Assembly (NCBI GenBank): GCA_964631605.1
Contig: CAZVYG010000064.1
Location: 1 to 31,722 of the forward strand
Source: JARKQH01 sp964631605
GTDB lineage: Bacteria > Verrucomicrobiota > Verrucomicrobiia > Limisphaerales > UBA8199
DNA length: 31,722 bases
Direction of reading: 5' to 3'
The translations under genes and the position numbers were made by a program. A model generated the notes under the pieces. That model had not been told where the DNA came from. It made no database searches and saw only the letters and a list, made by a program, of their open reading frames with translations. Below, piece after piece: positions 1 to 8,375 of this stretch (the first letter of the stretch is position 1; every line of letters starts with the position of its first letter).

Positions 1-1
1 A

Positions 2-679
2 GGCCCTGCCCTCGAACTGCGCTACCTCAGCAAGGACGGCGAGGAAGGCTATCCCGGCAACCTGTCAGTCGTGGCGGTTTATACCCTCACGTCCGACAAC
101 GGCCTCAAGCTCGAATACACCGCCACCACCGACAAAGACACGGTGGTCAACCTCACCCAGCACTCCTATTTCAACCTTGCAGGCAAAGGCGACATCCTGG
201 GCCACATCGTCATGATTAACGCGGACCGCTATACCCCCGTGGACAGCACGCTGATTCCGACCGGCGAGCTCCCGCCGGTGGAAGGCACGCCGTTTGACTT
301 CCGCAAGCCCACCGCCATCGGCGCGCGCATCGGCCAGGACAACCAACAGTTGAAATTCGGCAACGGCTACGACCACAACTGGGTTATCAGCAAGCCCATG
401 GGCAAGTTCGGCCTGCAGGCCCGCGTCAGCGAGCCGACCACCGGCCGCGTGCTCGAGGTGTTTTCGACCGAACCCGGCCTCCAGTTCTACTCGGGCAATT
501 TCCTGGACGGCACGCTCACCGGCAAAGGCGGCTGGGTTTACCAGTTCCGCAACGGCTTCTGCATGGAGCCGCAACACTATCCCGATTCGCCCAACCAGCC
601 GAATTTCCCGTCGGTGGTGCTAAAGCCGGGGCAAGTGTACAAGCACACCATGATGTACCGCTTCTCGGTGCAGCGATAA
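2..679 (+). CDS. galM: Aldose 1-epimerase (mutarotase), 3' part of gene
   Basis: The 5' end lies outside the window; 225 C-terminal residues are present. The enzyme interconverts alpha and beta anomers of hexoses such as galactose and glucose. The sequence shows the family hallmarks: the segment SKDGEEGYPGNL, then YTATTDKDTVVNLTQHSYFN, which carries the Asn/Gln/His/Tyr stretch typical of galactose mutarotases, then YTPVDSTLIPTGE and GNGYDHNW, and a late segment around EPGLQFYSGNFLDG that contains the usual catalytic Glu. The stop is followed 42 nt later by a sodium/solute symporter on the same strand, so epimerase and sugar uptake are probably co-transcribed. Whether a signal peptide is present cannot be seen because the N-terminus is missing. 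Confidence 0.93.
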   Translation, partial: GPALELRYLSKDGEEGYPGNLSVVAVYTLTSDNGLKLEYTATTDKDTVVNLTQHSYFNLAGKGDILGHIVMINADRYTPVDSTLIPTGELPPVEGTPFDFRKPTAIGARIGQDNQQLKFGNGYDHNWVISKPMGKFGLQARVSEPTTGRVLEVFSTEPGLQFYSGNFLDGTLTGKGGWVYQFRNGFCMEPQHYPDSPNQPNFPSVVLKPGQVYKHTMMYRFSVQR

Positions 680-721
680 GCAGCCTGAAGCCGCCCAGAA
701 CCGGCCTTCCAAAGGAACTCT

Positions 722-2611
722 ATGACCCCCCTTGATTGGATCATCATCGTCCTCTATTTCGGGTTGATCGGCTGGGTCGCCTGGTGGTATGGGCGGCATC
801 AGAAAGATACGACCGATTACTTCCTAGCCGGCCGCAACGCCGGCTGGGTGGTGATCGGGGCTTCGATTTTCACCTCGAACATTGGTTCGGAGCACATCGT
901 GGGTTTGGCAGGCCAGGGCGCCTCGACCGGCATGGCCATGGCCCACTGGGAACTCCATGCCTGGTGCCTCATCGTGCTGGCCGGGTTGTTCGTGCCGTTC
1001 TACTACAAGTCCGGCGTCAAAACGATCCCCGAGTTTCTCGAACGCCGTTTCAGCGCGCGCACCCGCCTGGTGTTGTCGGTCGTTTCGTTGGTGGCCTACG
1101 TTTTTACCAAGGTCAGCGTAACGGTTTATGCCGGCGCCATCGTCTTCCAGGCCCTGCTGCCGGAACTGTCCATCCAGTTCCTGGGCCAGACCATGGACGC
1201 GTTTTGGATCGGGGCCTTCACGACCGTAATCATCACCGGCGTCTATACCGTCTTCGGCGGCATGCGCGCCATTATGAACACCTCCACCCCGCAAGCCGTC
1301 ATCATCCTGCTGGGCTCCTTTGTGATCACCTACATCGGCCTGTCCCGCCTCAGCGGCGGCGCCGGCGCCCTTGCGGGGTGGGACGTGCTGGTCGCCACCT
1401 GCAAAACCAATGCCGAAAACTTCGCCCTGTGGCGCCCGACCACCGTATCGTCCCTGTTCGACCCCAGCGCCTTCCCAACGCTCGGCATCCTCATGGCGTC
1501 GCCGATCATCGGCCTGTGGTATTGGTGCACGGACCAATACATCGTCCAGCGCGCGCTTTCGGCCAAAAGCCTCGCGGTCGCGCGCCGCGGCGCCTTGTTT
1601 GGCGGCCTGCTCAAGGTCTGGCCGGTGCTCATCTTCCTCATTCCGGGCATGATCGGCTGGACCCTCGACAAGAAATTCAATGCCGGCGCACAGGACCCCG
1701 CGCTCGCCCAGGCCTATGACGTGGCGATGTCCAAATCCGACCAGACCAAACTGATGATGGAGGTCAATGCCCGCCTCCGCGAAGCCAACGGCAAGACCGG
1801 CTTCTTCATCCCGCGCGAGCTGAAGGAAACCACGATCAAGACCGACACCGGCGAAACCCGGAAAATGCTCGCTTTCGCGATCAAAGGCGACCAGGTCTTC
1901 CCAACACTGGTCACCACCCTCCTGCCGCAGGGTATTCGTGGACTCATCGTCGCCTGCCTGCTGGCCGCGCTGATGAGCTCGCTGGCCTCCTTGTTCAATT
2001 CCAGCGCCTCGCTCTTTACCGTGGACATTTATGAGAAACTGCGGCCCGGCCAGTCCGAGCGCCACCTGCTGACCGTCGGGCGCATCGCCACCACTGTCGT
2101 CGTCGGGCTGGGCATGATCTGGATTCCGGTCATGGCCAAGATTTCGGGCGGCGGCCTTTACCAATACCTCCAGAGCGTGCAGGGTTACCTGGCCCCGCCC
2201 ATCACCGCCGTTTTCTTCCTCGGCCTGTTCTGGAAACGCCTTAACTCACACGGCGCCACCTGGGGACTCGCCGGCGGCTTTGTCCTCGGCATGACCAAAC
2301 TCACCATCCAGGCCTTCTTCGGGTCCGGCAAGATGGAACACCCCGCGTTCCTGGCGGCGATTGGCGACTTTAATTTCCTTTACGCCACCGGCCTGCTCTT
2401 TGCCGCCAGCGCCCTCCTGATGATTGTCGCGTCGCTGCTGACGCCGCCGCCGCCCGAGGAGAAAACCCACGGCTTGACCTACGGCTCGATTCACAAAGAG
2501 GCGGCCGCGGAAATCAAGGCCAGTTGGGACCTGCCCAACAAACTCATGGCCTTGCTCATCCTCCTGCTGGTCGGCAGCATGTATCTCTACTTCAGCTTTT
2601 GGCTGAAGTAA
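722..2611 (+). CDS. Sodium:solute symporter, SGLT-like (SSS family)
   Basis: This is a 629-residue polytopic inner-membrane protein with about 14 hydrophobic segments, probably importing a sugar with Na+. The N-terminal region has the SSS pattern DYFLAGRNAGW followed by IFTSNIGSEHIVGLAGQGA, where SGLT-type transporters place sodium- and sugar-contacting residues. Further landmarks are the YTVFGGMRAIM segment, WYWCTDQYIVQRAL and ALMSSLASLFNSSASLFT. A hydrophilic loop at about residues 320-385 carries charged sequence (for example KETTIKTDTGETRKM) between hydrophobic segments. The start has a good Shine-Dalgarno sequence (AAAGGA, 5 nt before ATG). The gene follows the aldose epimerase, which suggests a hexose substrate, but the sequence does not fix the substrate. 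Confidence 0.93.
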   Translation: MTPLDWIIIVLYFGLIGWVAWWYGRHQKDTTDYFLAGRNAGWVVIGASIFTSNIGSEHIVGLAGQGASTGMAMAHWELHAWCLIVLAGLFVPFYYKSGVKTIPEFLERRFSARTRLVLSVVSLVAYVFTKVSVTVYAGAIVFQALLPELSIQFLGQTMDAFWIGAFTTVIITGVYTVFGGMRAIMNTSTPQAVIILLGSFVITYIGLSRLSGGAGALAGWDVLVATCKTNAENFALWRPTTVSSLFDPSAFPTLGILMASPIIGLWYWCTDQYIVQRALSAKSLAVARRGALFGGLLKVWPVLIFLIPGMIGWTLDKKFNAGAQDPALAQAYDVAMSKSDQTKLMMEVNARLREANGKTGFFIPRELKETTIKTDTGETRKMLAFAIKGDQVFPTLVTTLLPQGIRGLIVACLLAALMSSLASLFNSSASLFTVDIYEKLRPGQSERHLLTVGRIATTVVVGLGMIWIPVMAKISGGGLYQYLQSVQGYLAPPITAVFFLGLFWKRLNSHGATWGLAGGFVLGMTKLTIQAFFGSGKMEHPAFLAAIGDFNFLYATGLLFAASALLMIVASLLTPPPPEEKTHGLTYGSIHKEAAAEIKASWDLPNKLMALLILLLVGSMYLYFSFWLK

Positions 2612-2660
2612 CCGCGCTCCTCGCCGCTCCAAGCCTCGTGCCGCGGGACAGTTTTTCGAA

Positions 2661-2676
2661 CCGGCGGCGCCGCCGG
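2661..2676. repeat. Perfect 16-bp GC palindrome
   Basis: CCGGCGGCGCCGCCGG is identical to its reverse complement. It lies in the 136-bp gap between the symporter and the GntP permease. No T-run follows on the plus strand, so it is not a typical intrinsic terminator. It could still form a hairpin in the mRNA. Confidence 0.5.
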
Positions 2677-2747
2677 GCTTGCTTCCAGCGGGCGGATGGG
2701 GAAGGATGGGCCGTCATCGTGGCAGTCTTTAGACCATTGTCTTTGTG

Positions 2748-4172
2748 ATGCAAACGGCGGCTGTGTCCAGCACCCTGACATGGTGGCCGTTTGGCATTCT
2801 TGCCATCGCGATCGTGACCATCGTGGTCCTGATCACGCGGCTGCGGTTTCATCCGTTCCTGGCGCTGATCGCCGTGGCGGTCCTGGTCGGGCTGTTGGCG
2901 CCGGTCGGCAGCCTGCCGGGGGAACCCGAAAAAAGCCACTGGGTCACGGCCGTCGAGCTGGCCACGTCGGAATTCGGCGCGGTATGCGGGCGGGTGGGTG
3001 TGGTCATTGCGTTGGCGGCGATTATCGGCATCTGCATTCTCGAAAGCGGAGCGGCGGACAAATTGGTGCGCCGATTCCTCGCGTTGTTTGGCGAACGCCG
3101 GGCCGGCGCGGCGCTCGTCGCGGGCGGGTTCCCGCTGGGCCTGCCCATTTTCTTCGACACCTTTTTCATGCTGCTGGTGCCGCTGGCGCGGGCCTTGCGG
3201 CTGCGGACGGGGAAAGATTACACGCTGTTCGTCCTGGCAATCTGCACGGCGGGCGCCGCCACCCATTCGCTGGTTGCCCCCCATCCGGGCCCGCTGGCGA
3301 TGGCCGAGATTCTCAAGGTGGATTTGGGGTGGTCCATCATTGTGGGGACGCTCGCTTCCATTCCGGTGGTCGCCGTGGGCTGGCAGGTGGCCCAAGTGCT
3401 GAACCGGCGTTGCGATGTGCCCCTCCGGGAAACGGTGGGCCTGTCGCTAGACGAATTGCGCGCCATTGCCCATAAGCCGGAGTCCGAACTGCCGGGGATC
3501 ACCGCGTCGCTGCTGCCGGTGTTGCTGCCCATTTTTCTGATTTCGACGGCGTCGTTCCTGGCCGCCTTTGGAGGCGCCGCCCGGCTGGGGTGGCTTTACG
3601 TTCTGCTGGAGTTCCTTGGCAATCGGAACATGGCGCTGCTGATCGGAGCGCTGCTGGCCATGGCGCTGGTGGTCCGCCAGCGCCGGATGAACCTGGTCAG
3701 CCTGGGCGCGCTGCTGGGACGCGCCCTGGAAACCGGCGGGGTCATCATCCTCATCACCAGCGCCGGCGGCGCCTTTGGCTTGATGTTGAAACACGCGGGC
3801 GTGGGCGAGGCGATCCGCCTGGCCCTGGCCGGACGCGAAGTGAACCTGATCTTCCTGGGCTGGGCGTTTGCCGTCCTGATGAAATTCTCTCAGGGATCGG
3901 CCACGGTTTCCATGTTGACCACTGCTGCGATGGTGGCGGGCGTGATCCAGGGCGGCGATTTGCCCTACCACCCCATGTACCTGTTTCTCGGCATCGGCTT
4001 TGGCGCGCTGGGCCTTTCCTGGATGAACGACAGCGGTTTCTGGGTGATCGGCCGGCTGAGCGGTTTCACCGAGCGCGAGACGCTGCGCACCTGGACGGTG
4101 CTGGCCTTCTCCATGTCCTTCGCCGGCTTGATCGAGACGCTCCTGCTGGCCTGGCTGCTTCCCTTCAAATGA
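2748..4172 (+). CDS. GntP-family permease (gluconate/organic acid:H+ symporter)
   Basis: This 474-residue integral membrane protein belongs to the GntP family, whose known members take up gluconate and related sugar acids by proton symport. Family landmarks are GLPIFFDTFFMLLVPLARAL (about residue 130), HSLVAPHPGPLAMAE (about 175), LKFSQGSATVSMLTTAAMVAG near 385 and a C-terminal GALGLSWMNDSGFWVIGRL. The ATG at 2748 was chosen; a GTG codon directly before it is also in frame. No strong Shine-Dalgarno sequence is visible. It may be transcribed separately from the symporter, since the gap is 136 bp. Substrate cannot be read from sequence; glycerate or gluconate are family possibilities. Confidence 0.9.
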   Translation: MQTAAVSSTLTWWPFGILAIAIVTIVVLITRLRFHPFLALIAVAVLVGLLAPVGSLPGEPEKSHWVTAVELATSEFGAVCGRVGVVIALAAIIGICILESGAADKLVRRFLALFGERRAGAALVAGGFPLGLPIFFDTFFMLLVPLARALRLRTGKDYTLFVLAICTAGAATHSLVAPHPGPLAMAEILKVDLGWSIIVGTLASIPVVAVGWQVAQVLNRRCDVPLRETVGLSLDELRAIAHKPESELPGITASLLPVLLPIFLISTASFLAAFGGAARLGWLYVLLEFLGNRNMALLIGALLAMALVVRQRRMNLVSLGALLGRALETGGVIILITSAGGAFGLMLKHAGVGEAIRLALAGREVNLIFLGWAFAVLMKFSQGSATVSMLTTAAMVAGVIQGGDLPYHPMYLFLGIGFGALGLSWMNDSGFWVIGRLSGFTERETLRTWTVLAFSMSFAGLIETLLLAWLLPFK

Positions 4173-4233
4173 CACCCTGGCCGGTGGCGGTGGTCCCCCT
4201 CCCGCCTTGCTCCCGGCCTTTGGGCGGTGTTAA

Positions 4234-5793
4234 ATGCCGGCCGTGCTCACGTCTCCATTTGTTTTCGTTCGGACCGCGGCCCGCAGAGTTTCTCGCGGCG
4301 GTGCTCGGATTCCGGCTGCGAGCCTTCTCGCTCTGTTGCTCAGTTGCCCGGCACAGGGGGCGGATGCCCGGAACCTTGGCGCGTTTGAGGCCGCCACGGA
4401 CGTTGGCCGGCCCAGTCGTCCTGGCGCGGTGGTTTATGACCCCGCGGCTCGTCGCTATGAAATCGCCGGCGGGGGCGAAAACATGTGGTTCACCAACGAC
4501 GCGTTCCACTTTGTTTACACGCGGCTGGCCGGCGATTTTGCTCTTGCCGCAGCGATTGAGTGGCTGGGGGCGGGGGGCAATGAACACCGCAAAGCGTGCC
4601 TGGTGGTGCGCGAGGGGCTGGAGCCGGACGCGGCGTATGTGGATGTGGCCATCCATGGCAACGGCCTGACCTCGCTGCAATTCCGGGAGGTGCAGGGCGG
4701 GCCGACCCGCGAAATTCAATTCTCGCAGGTTCAACGTGCAATCACGGGGCTGGCGCGCCAGGGCGAGGTGTTTTACGCCCTCGCGGCTGGCGCGGGCGAA
4801 CCCCTTCGGCCCGCCGGCGCTTTCATGCGACTCGCCTTCAAGGGCTCCCTTTACGTCGGGCTTGGCGTTTGCGCCCATGACGATCGCGCGCTGGAGAAGG
4901 CACGCTTCAGCCGGGTCCAGCTTGTCCGCCGGCAACCCGACCCGGCAGTTCAGCCCGTGCTATATTCCTCGCTGGAGACAATCGCCATCGCCTCGAAAGA
5001 TAGGCGGGTGGTGCTCAGTCTGACCAACCACATCGAGGCGCCCAACTGGTCGCCGGACGGCAGGCATTTTGTTTATAATTCAGGCGGGCGCCTCTTTCGG
5101 CTGCCGTTTGGCGGGGGAGAGCCTCAACCGATGGACACCGGCTTTGCCAGCCGCTGCAACAACGACCATGGATTCTCGCCGGATGGCAGCCGGTTGGCGA
5201 TCAGCGACCAATCCCAAACCGGCAAGTCGCTTATTTACCTTCTTCCCGCCAGCGGGGGGACCCCGCGCCAGGTCACTTCGCTCGGGCCCAGCTACTGGCA
5301 CGGGTGGTCGCCTAACGGCCAGACATTGGCCTACTGCGCCGAACGGCAGGGTGAATTCGACGTCTATACCATCCCGGCTGCTGGCGGACAGGAGCGCCGT
5401 CTGACCACCGCCAAGGGCTTGGACGATGGACCCGACTATACCCCGGACGGGCGGTGGATTTACTTTAATTCCGACCGCACCGGCTTGATGCAGATTTGGC
5501 GGATGCGCCCCGACGGCACCGCTCAGGAACAAGTCACCCATGACGATTTCAACAACTGGTTCCCGCATCCCTCGCCCGATGGCAAATGGATCGTGTTTCT
5601 CTCTTATGAGAAGTCCGTGTCGGGACACCCGGCCAACCAAAAGGTCTGGCTGCGCCTGATGCCGTTGAACGGCGGACCGGTGCAGGAACTGGCGCGACTT
5701 TTCGGCGGCCAAGGCACGATCAATGTGCCTTCCTGGTCTCCCGACAGCCGGCACCTGGCTTTTGTCAGCTACGAGTTGCTGGCCGCCGAGTAA
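4234..5793 (+). CDS. Secreted protein: concanavalin-like N-domain plus PD40/TolB-like propeller
   Basis: This is a 519-residue exported protein. After an Arg-rich start, a hydrophobic stretch ending near LLALLLSCPAQGADA (about residues 29-45) looks like a signal peptide. Residues 50-245 resemble DUF1349/LamG-like jelly-roll domains, with YEIAGGGENMWFTND and FREVQGGPTREI. Residues 265-519 hold about six PD40 (WD40-like) repeats, each with the SPDG core: NWSPDGRHFVY, GFSPDGSRLAI, GWSPNGQTLAY, DYTPDGRWIYF, HPSPDGKWIVF and SWSPDSRHLAF. Such propellers act as periplasmic binding or scaffold modules; no catalytic motif is seen. It lies 61 bp after the GntP gene, with a weak ribosome-binding site, so the exact start is uncertain. 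Confidence 0.8.
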   Translation: MPAVLTSPFVFVRTAARRVSRGGARIPAASLLALLLSCPAQGADARNLGAFEAATDVGRPSRPGAVVYDPAARRYEIAGGGENMWFTNDAFHFVYTRLAGDFALAAAIEWLGAGGNEHRKACLVVREGLEPDAAYVDVAIHGNGLTSLQFREVQGGPTREIQFSQVQRAITGLARQGEVFYALAAGAGEPLRPAGAFMRLAFKGSLYVGLGVCAHDDRALEKARFSRVQLVRRQPDPAVQPVLYSSLETIAIASKDRRVVLSLTNHIEAPNWSPDGRHFVYNSGGRLFRLPFGGGEPQPMDTGFASRCNNDHGFSPDGSRLAISDQSQTGKSLIYLLPASGGTPRQVTSLGPSYWHGWSPNGQTLAYCAERQGEFDVYTIPAAGGQERRLTTAKGLDDGPDYTPDGRWIYFNSDRTGLMQIWRMRPDGTAQEQVTHDDFNNWFPHPSPDGKWIVFLSYEKSVSGHPANQKVWLRLMPLNGGPVQELARLFGGQGTINVPSWSPDSRHLAFVSYELLAAE

Positions 5794-5805
5794 GTTTTTT
5801 CTGTC

Positions 5806-5967
5806 ATGCGTCGAATCCTGTGGTTGGCCGTCGGTGGATGCATCCTCCTGAATCTGATCCTGCTGATTCTTGGCTTTCTCGGCCGGCCTAAAACCCCCGC
5901 GCACCCCGCGCCGGCAGAAACCAATCTTCCGGCTGCGTCGCAGGCCGTTCCACCCCCCACTCCTTGA
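5806..5967 (+). CDS. 53-residue single-pass membrane peptide
   Basis: This small ORF runs from ATG 5806 to TGA 5965-5967. It starts with MRRILWLAVGGCILLNLILL, giving one hydrophobic helix at residues 4-25 after two arginines (predicted N-in orientation). A Pro/Ala-rich tail of about 28 residues follows, ending AVPPPTP. It begins 12 nt after the PD40 gene stop and ends 5 nt before the ATG of the PQQ-like propeller gene, so it fits neatly as a middle cistron. The positive-inside helix, tight spacing and lack of any competing gene support its being real. The function is unknown. A cleavable signal on a very short secreted peptide is an alternative. Confidence 0.6.
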   Translation: MRRILWLAVGGCILLNLILLILGFLGRPKTPAHPAPAETNLPAASQAVPPPTP

Positions 5968-5972
5968 ACTCC

Positions 5973-7277
5973 ATGAACTATTGGATTGCCGTTTCCGCCG
6001 CCCTGGCGATGCTCTCGCCGCGCCTCCCCGCCCAGGACCTTGACTGGCCCCAGTTTCGCGGGCCGCGCGGCGATGGTTCCACTCTCTCCAGTGGTTTGCC
6101 CTTGCGCTGGGACGAACAGCGCAACGTGAAGTGGAAAACGCCGATTCCCGGGCGCGCGTGGTCTTCGCCGGTGATCCGGGAGAACCAGATTTGGCTGACA
6201 ACCGCCACTGAGGATGGGCGCGTTCTTTCCGCGGTATGCGTGGACCGCGACTCCGGAAGGGTATTGCGCGACTTGAGATTATTTGATGTCGAGAGGCCCC
6301 AGTACTGCCACCCCTTCAACACCTATGCCTCGCCCACGCCGGTCATCGCCGGCGAACGGCTCTATCTGACTTTCGGCGCCGCCGCCACCGCCTGCCTGGA
6401 CACCCGCACGGGTGAAATCATCTGGGCGCGGCGCGACTTCGAGTGCAACCACTTCCGCGGCCCCGGCTCCTCGCCCATCCTGCACGGCAGCCGGCTGTTT
6501 CTGAACTTCGACGGCAGCGACCACCAGTTTGTGGTGGCGCTGGACGCCGCCACCGGGCGCACCCTGTGGCGGCGCGAGCGGTCCATTGACTTCAAAGACC
6601 TTGGTCTGGACGGCAAACCGCAGATGGACGGAGATTACCGGAAGGCATTTGCCACCTGCCACATTCTCGAAGCGCCGGCGGGCCCCATCCTGCTGAGCCA
6701 GGGCTCGAAGGCCCTCTACGCCTATGAGCCTGAAACCGGGGCCGAACTCTGGCGCTTGGAAGAGCGCACCAGCTACTCCGGCAGCACGCGGCCGGTGATC
6801 GGCCACGGCCTCATCTTTTTGCCCAGCGGCTTCTCCTCCGGCCAACTGCTCGCCCTCCGGCCCGGAAAACGGGATGACATCCTTGATGCCAGGACCAACA
6901 GCCTGCCGGGTGTTCAGCTCGAAGTGGTCTGGAGAGCCCGGCGCAACGTTCCCAAGAAACCCTCGCTCCTGCTGGTGGACAAGCTGCTGTTCGGCGTGGA
7001 TGACAATGGCACAGCCACCTGTTGGGAGGCCTTGACGGGCGGGGTGGTGTGGAGCCAATCCATCGGCGGCCATTACTCCGCCTCACCCCTGGCGGCGCCC
7101 GGGCGCCTTTACTTCTTCAGCGAAGAAGGCAAAACCACCATCCTTGCCCCAGACCGCCAGTTCCGCAAGCTGGCCGAGAATCAGCTCGGCGACGGGTTCA
7201 TGGCCTCCCCCGCGGTCTCCGGAAACGCCTTGTTTCTGCGCTCCCGCACCCATCTTTACCGGATTGAAGCCGAATAG
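5973..7277 (+). CDS. Secreted PQQ-like beta-propeller protein
   Basis: This is a 434-residue exported protein. The start MNYWIAVSAALAMLSPRLPAQ is a short signal peptide, followed by DLDWPQFRGPRGDG, the typical opening of PQQ-like (PF13360) propeller proteins of Planctomycetes and Verrucomicrobia. Repeats with the W-x-x-x-x-G-x pattern recur: RVLSAVCVDRDSGRVLRD, ACLDTRTGEIIWARRD, VALDAATGRTLWRRE, YAYEPETGAELWRLE and CWEALTGGVVWSQSIGG. These repeats usually form a seven- or eight-bladed propeller. Most members show no evidence of binding PQQ and serve as scaffolds or in outer-membrane assembly. ATG 5973 is preferred; an in-frame TTG at 5964 overlaps the preceding small ORF and would add three residues. 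Confidence 0.88.
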   Translation: MNYWIAVSAALAMLSPRLPAQDLDWPQFRGPRGDGSTLSSGLPLRWDEQRNVKWKTPIPGRAWSSPVIRENQIWLTTATEDGRVLSAVCVDRDSGRVLRDLRLFDVERPQYCHPFNTYASPTPVIAGERLYLTFGAAATACLDTRTGEIIWARRDFECNHFRGPGSSPILHGSRLFLNFDGSDHQFVVALDAATGRTLWRRERSIDFKDLGLDGKPQMDGDYRKAFATCHILEAPAGPILLSQGSKALYAYEPETGAELWRLEERTSYSGSTRPVIGHGLIFLPSGFSSGQLLALRPGKRDDILDARTNSLPGVQLEVVWRARRNVPKKPSLLLVDKLLFGVDDNGTATCWEALTGGVVWSQSIGGHYSASPLAAPGRLYFFSEEGKTTILAPDRQFRKLAENQLGDGFMASPAVSGNALFLRSRTHLYRIEAE

Positions 7278-7528
7278 AGGTTGTTGTCTTGGGCGACTGG
7301 CGCTGCGGCGGGAGGCCGGGCTTGGAAAGCAGGCGGGAAGCCCGGCCGGGGTGGCAGGGCGCGGGCAAGCCCGCCGATGAAAGACCGGCAATTCATTATT
7401 TATGCTTATTGTTTTGTATTGCAATATGCGCATTATTGTCATTGCTTTCTTCCGGGCGTCCGTCTAAGAATGGAGCTACAGTGCGGGTGCCGCGTACTGC
7501 GGCGGCAGAAGCGCTCCGCGAATGCGGT
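7278..7528 (+). promoter_or_regulatory. Leader region with AT-rich promoter-like island
   Basis: This 251-bp gap precedes the DUF2271 gene. A GC-rich first half is followed by an unusually AT-rich stretch (about 7389-7445). Within it, TTGTTT (7410-7415) and CATTAT (7432-7437), 16 bp apart, resemble a sigma-70 promoter. The imperfect inverted repeat CAATATGC/GCATTATTG (7423-7439, one bulged base) overlaps it and could be an operator. The assignment is tentative. Confidence 0.35.
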
Positions 7529-8302
7529 ATGAAAACGATCTTAAAATCATCCTGTCTCATAGGTTTCGTTTTGCTGCACGGGCCGTTGGTGCTCGCGCAG
7601 ACCGACGGGGCGGCACGTTTCCGGTGCACGATCAACGACTATAACGGCTCCAGCCAGAAGCATTATACCGTGGGGTGGGTAACGACTGCGGGGGGCACTT
7701 TTATCACGAGCCTGCGCAAGCAGGGCCCCAGCAGTTGGACCAGCTCGCAATGGCGTGATCACTGCGGGGTGTGGAACACGGCGCGGGCTGGCAGCACGAA
7801 CCTGGATGGCTATACCAGCGCCACCGCCCAGGATTATACCGGCACCAACAGCCCGGTCATCTGGACCTGGAACTGCCGGGATGCGAACAACAACCTGGTG
7901 CCCGACGGCACCTACAAGTTCTGGGTGCAATATGCCGAGGATTCGGGGCAGGGCCCCTACACCACCAACGGCCTGATCTGGGTCAAAGGGCCCACCCCCC
8001 TCACGACCAACTACCCGAACCTCTCGCCGCATTTCACCAGCCTGTCCACCACCTGGACGCCGGTGGCTCCTCCGGCGCCGCCTTACATTGCCTCCGTGCG
8101 ACTTGAGGGAGGGAATTTGGTTCTCAGCGGCACTGGTTCGGTCAACCGGGCGTATTATGTGCTGTCGGCGACGAATGCCGGGCAAGCCCCGGCCACGTGG
8201 GCGCGGGTGGCAACCAATGCGTTTGACGGACAGGGACGATTCAGTTTTACGACCCCGCTTGGCGCCAGCCCACAAAAGTTCTACCGGCTCCAATCGTATT
8301 AG
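7529..8302 (+). CDS. DUF2271 domain protein, candidate flavinylated extracytoplasmic protein
   Basis: This 257-residue secreted protein has a clear signal peptide at residues 1-23 (MKTILKSSCLIGFVLLHGPL then VLAQ), which sets the start. Residues 30-155 match DUF2271: HYTVGWVTTAGGTFITSLRK, then a W-rich segment, then VIWTWNCRDANNNLVPDGTY. Between these, residues 93-99 read D-G-Y-T-S-A-T (7805-7825). This resembles the D-x-x-[ST]-G-A-[ST] sites where ApbE attaches FMN through a phosphoester to the last Thr/Ser, with Ser in place of Gly. The C-terminal 65 residues form an Ig-like tail ending SPQKFYRLQSY, a common ending of secreted Verrucomicrobial proteins. The next gene is apbE, 73 bp downstream. 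A role as an FMN-carrying redox protein is inferred. Confidence 0.8.
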   Translation: MKTILKSSCLIGFVLLHGPLVLAQTDGAARFRCTINDYNGSSQKHYTVGWVTTAGGTFITSLRKQGPSSWTSSQWRDHCGVWNTARAGSTNLDGYTSATAQDYTGTNSPVIWTWNCRDANNNLVPDGTYKFWVQYAEDSGQGPYTTNGLIWVKGPTPLTTNYPNLSPHFTSLSTTWTPVAPPAPPYIASVRLEGGNLVLSGTGSVNRAYYVLSATNAGQAPATWARVATNAFDGQGRFSFTTPLGASPQKFYRLQSY

Positions 8303-8360
8303 CCGGGCGCCTGTGGCTCCCAGACAACCCCCATCCCCGCCTACCCGCCCGGCTGGCCAG

Positions 8361-8366
8361 AAGGAG
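8361..8366 (+). promoter_or_regulatory. Ribosome-binding site setting the apbE start
   Basis: AAGGAG lies 9 nt before GTG 8376 and only 3 nt before the in-frame TTG 8370. This favours the GTG as the apbE start over the longer open frame, which reaches back into the DUF2271 gene. Confidence 0.65.
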
Positions 8367-8375
8367 TTTTTGTCC

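Noticed and set aside
824..2164. 446-codon minus-strand open frame opposite the symporter gene
   Set aside because: It is antisense to a clear SSS transporter, and its residue composition is that of a GC-rich shadow frame with no domain.
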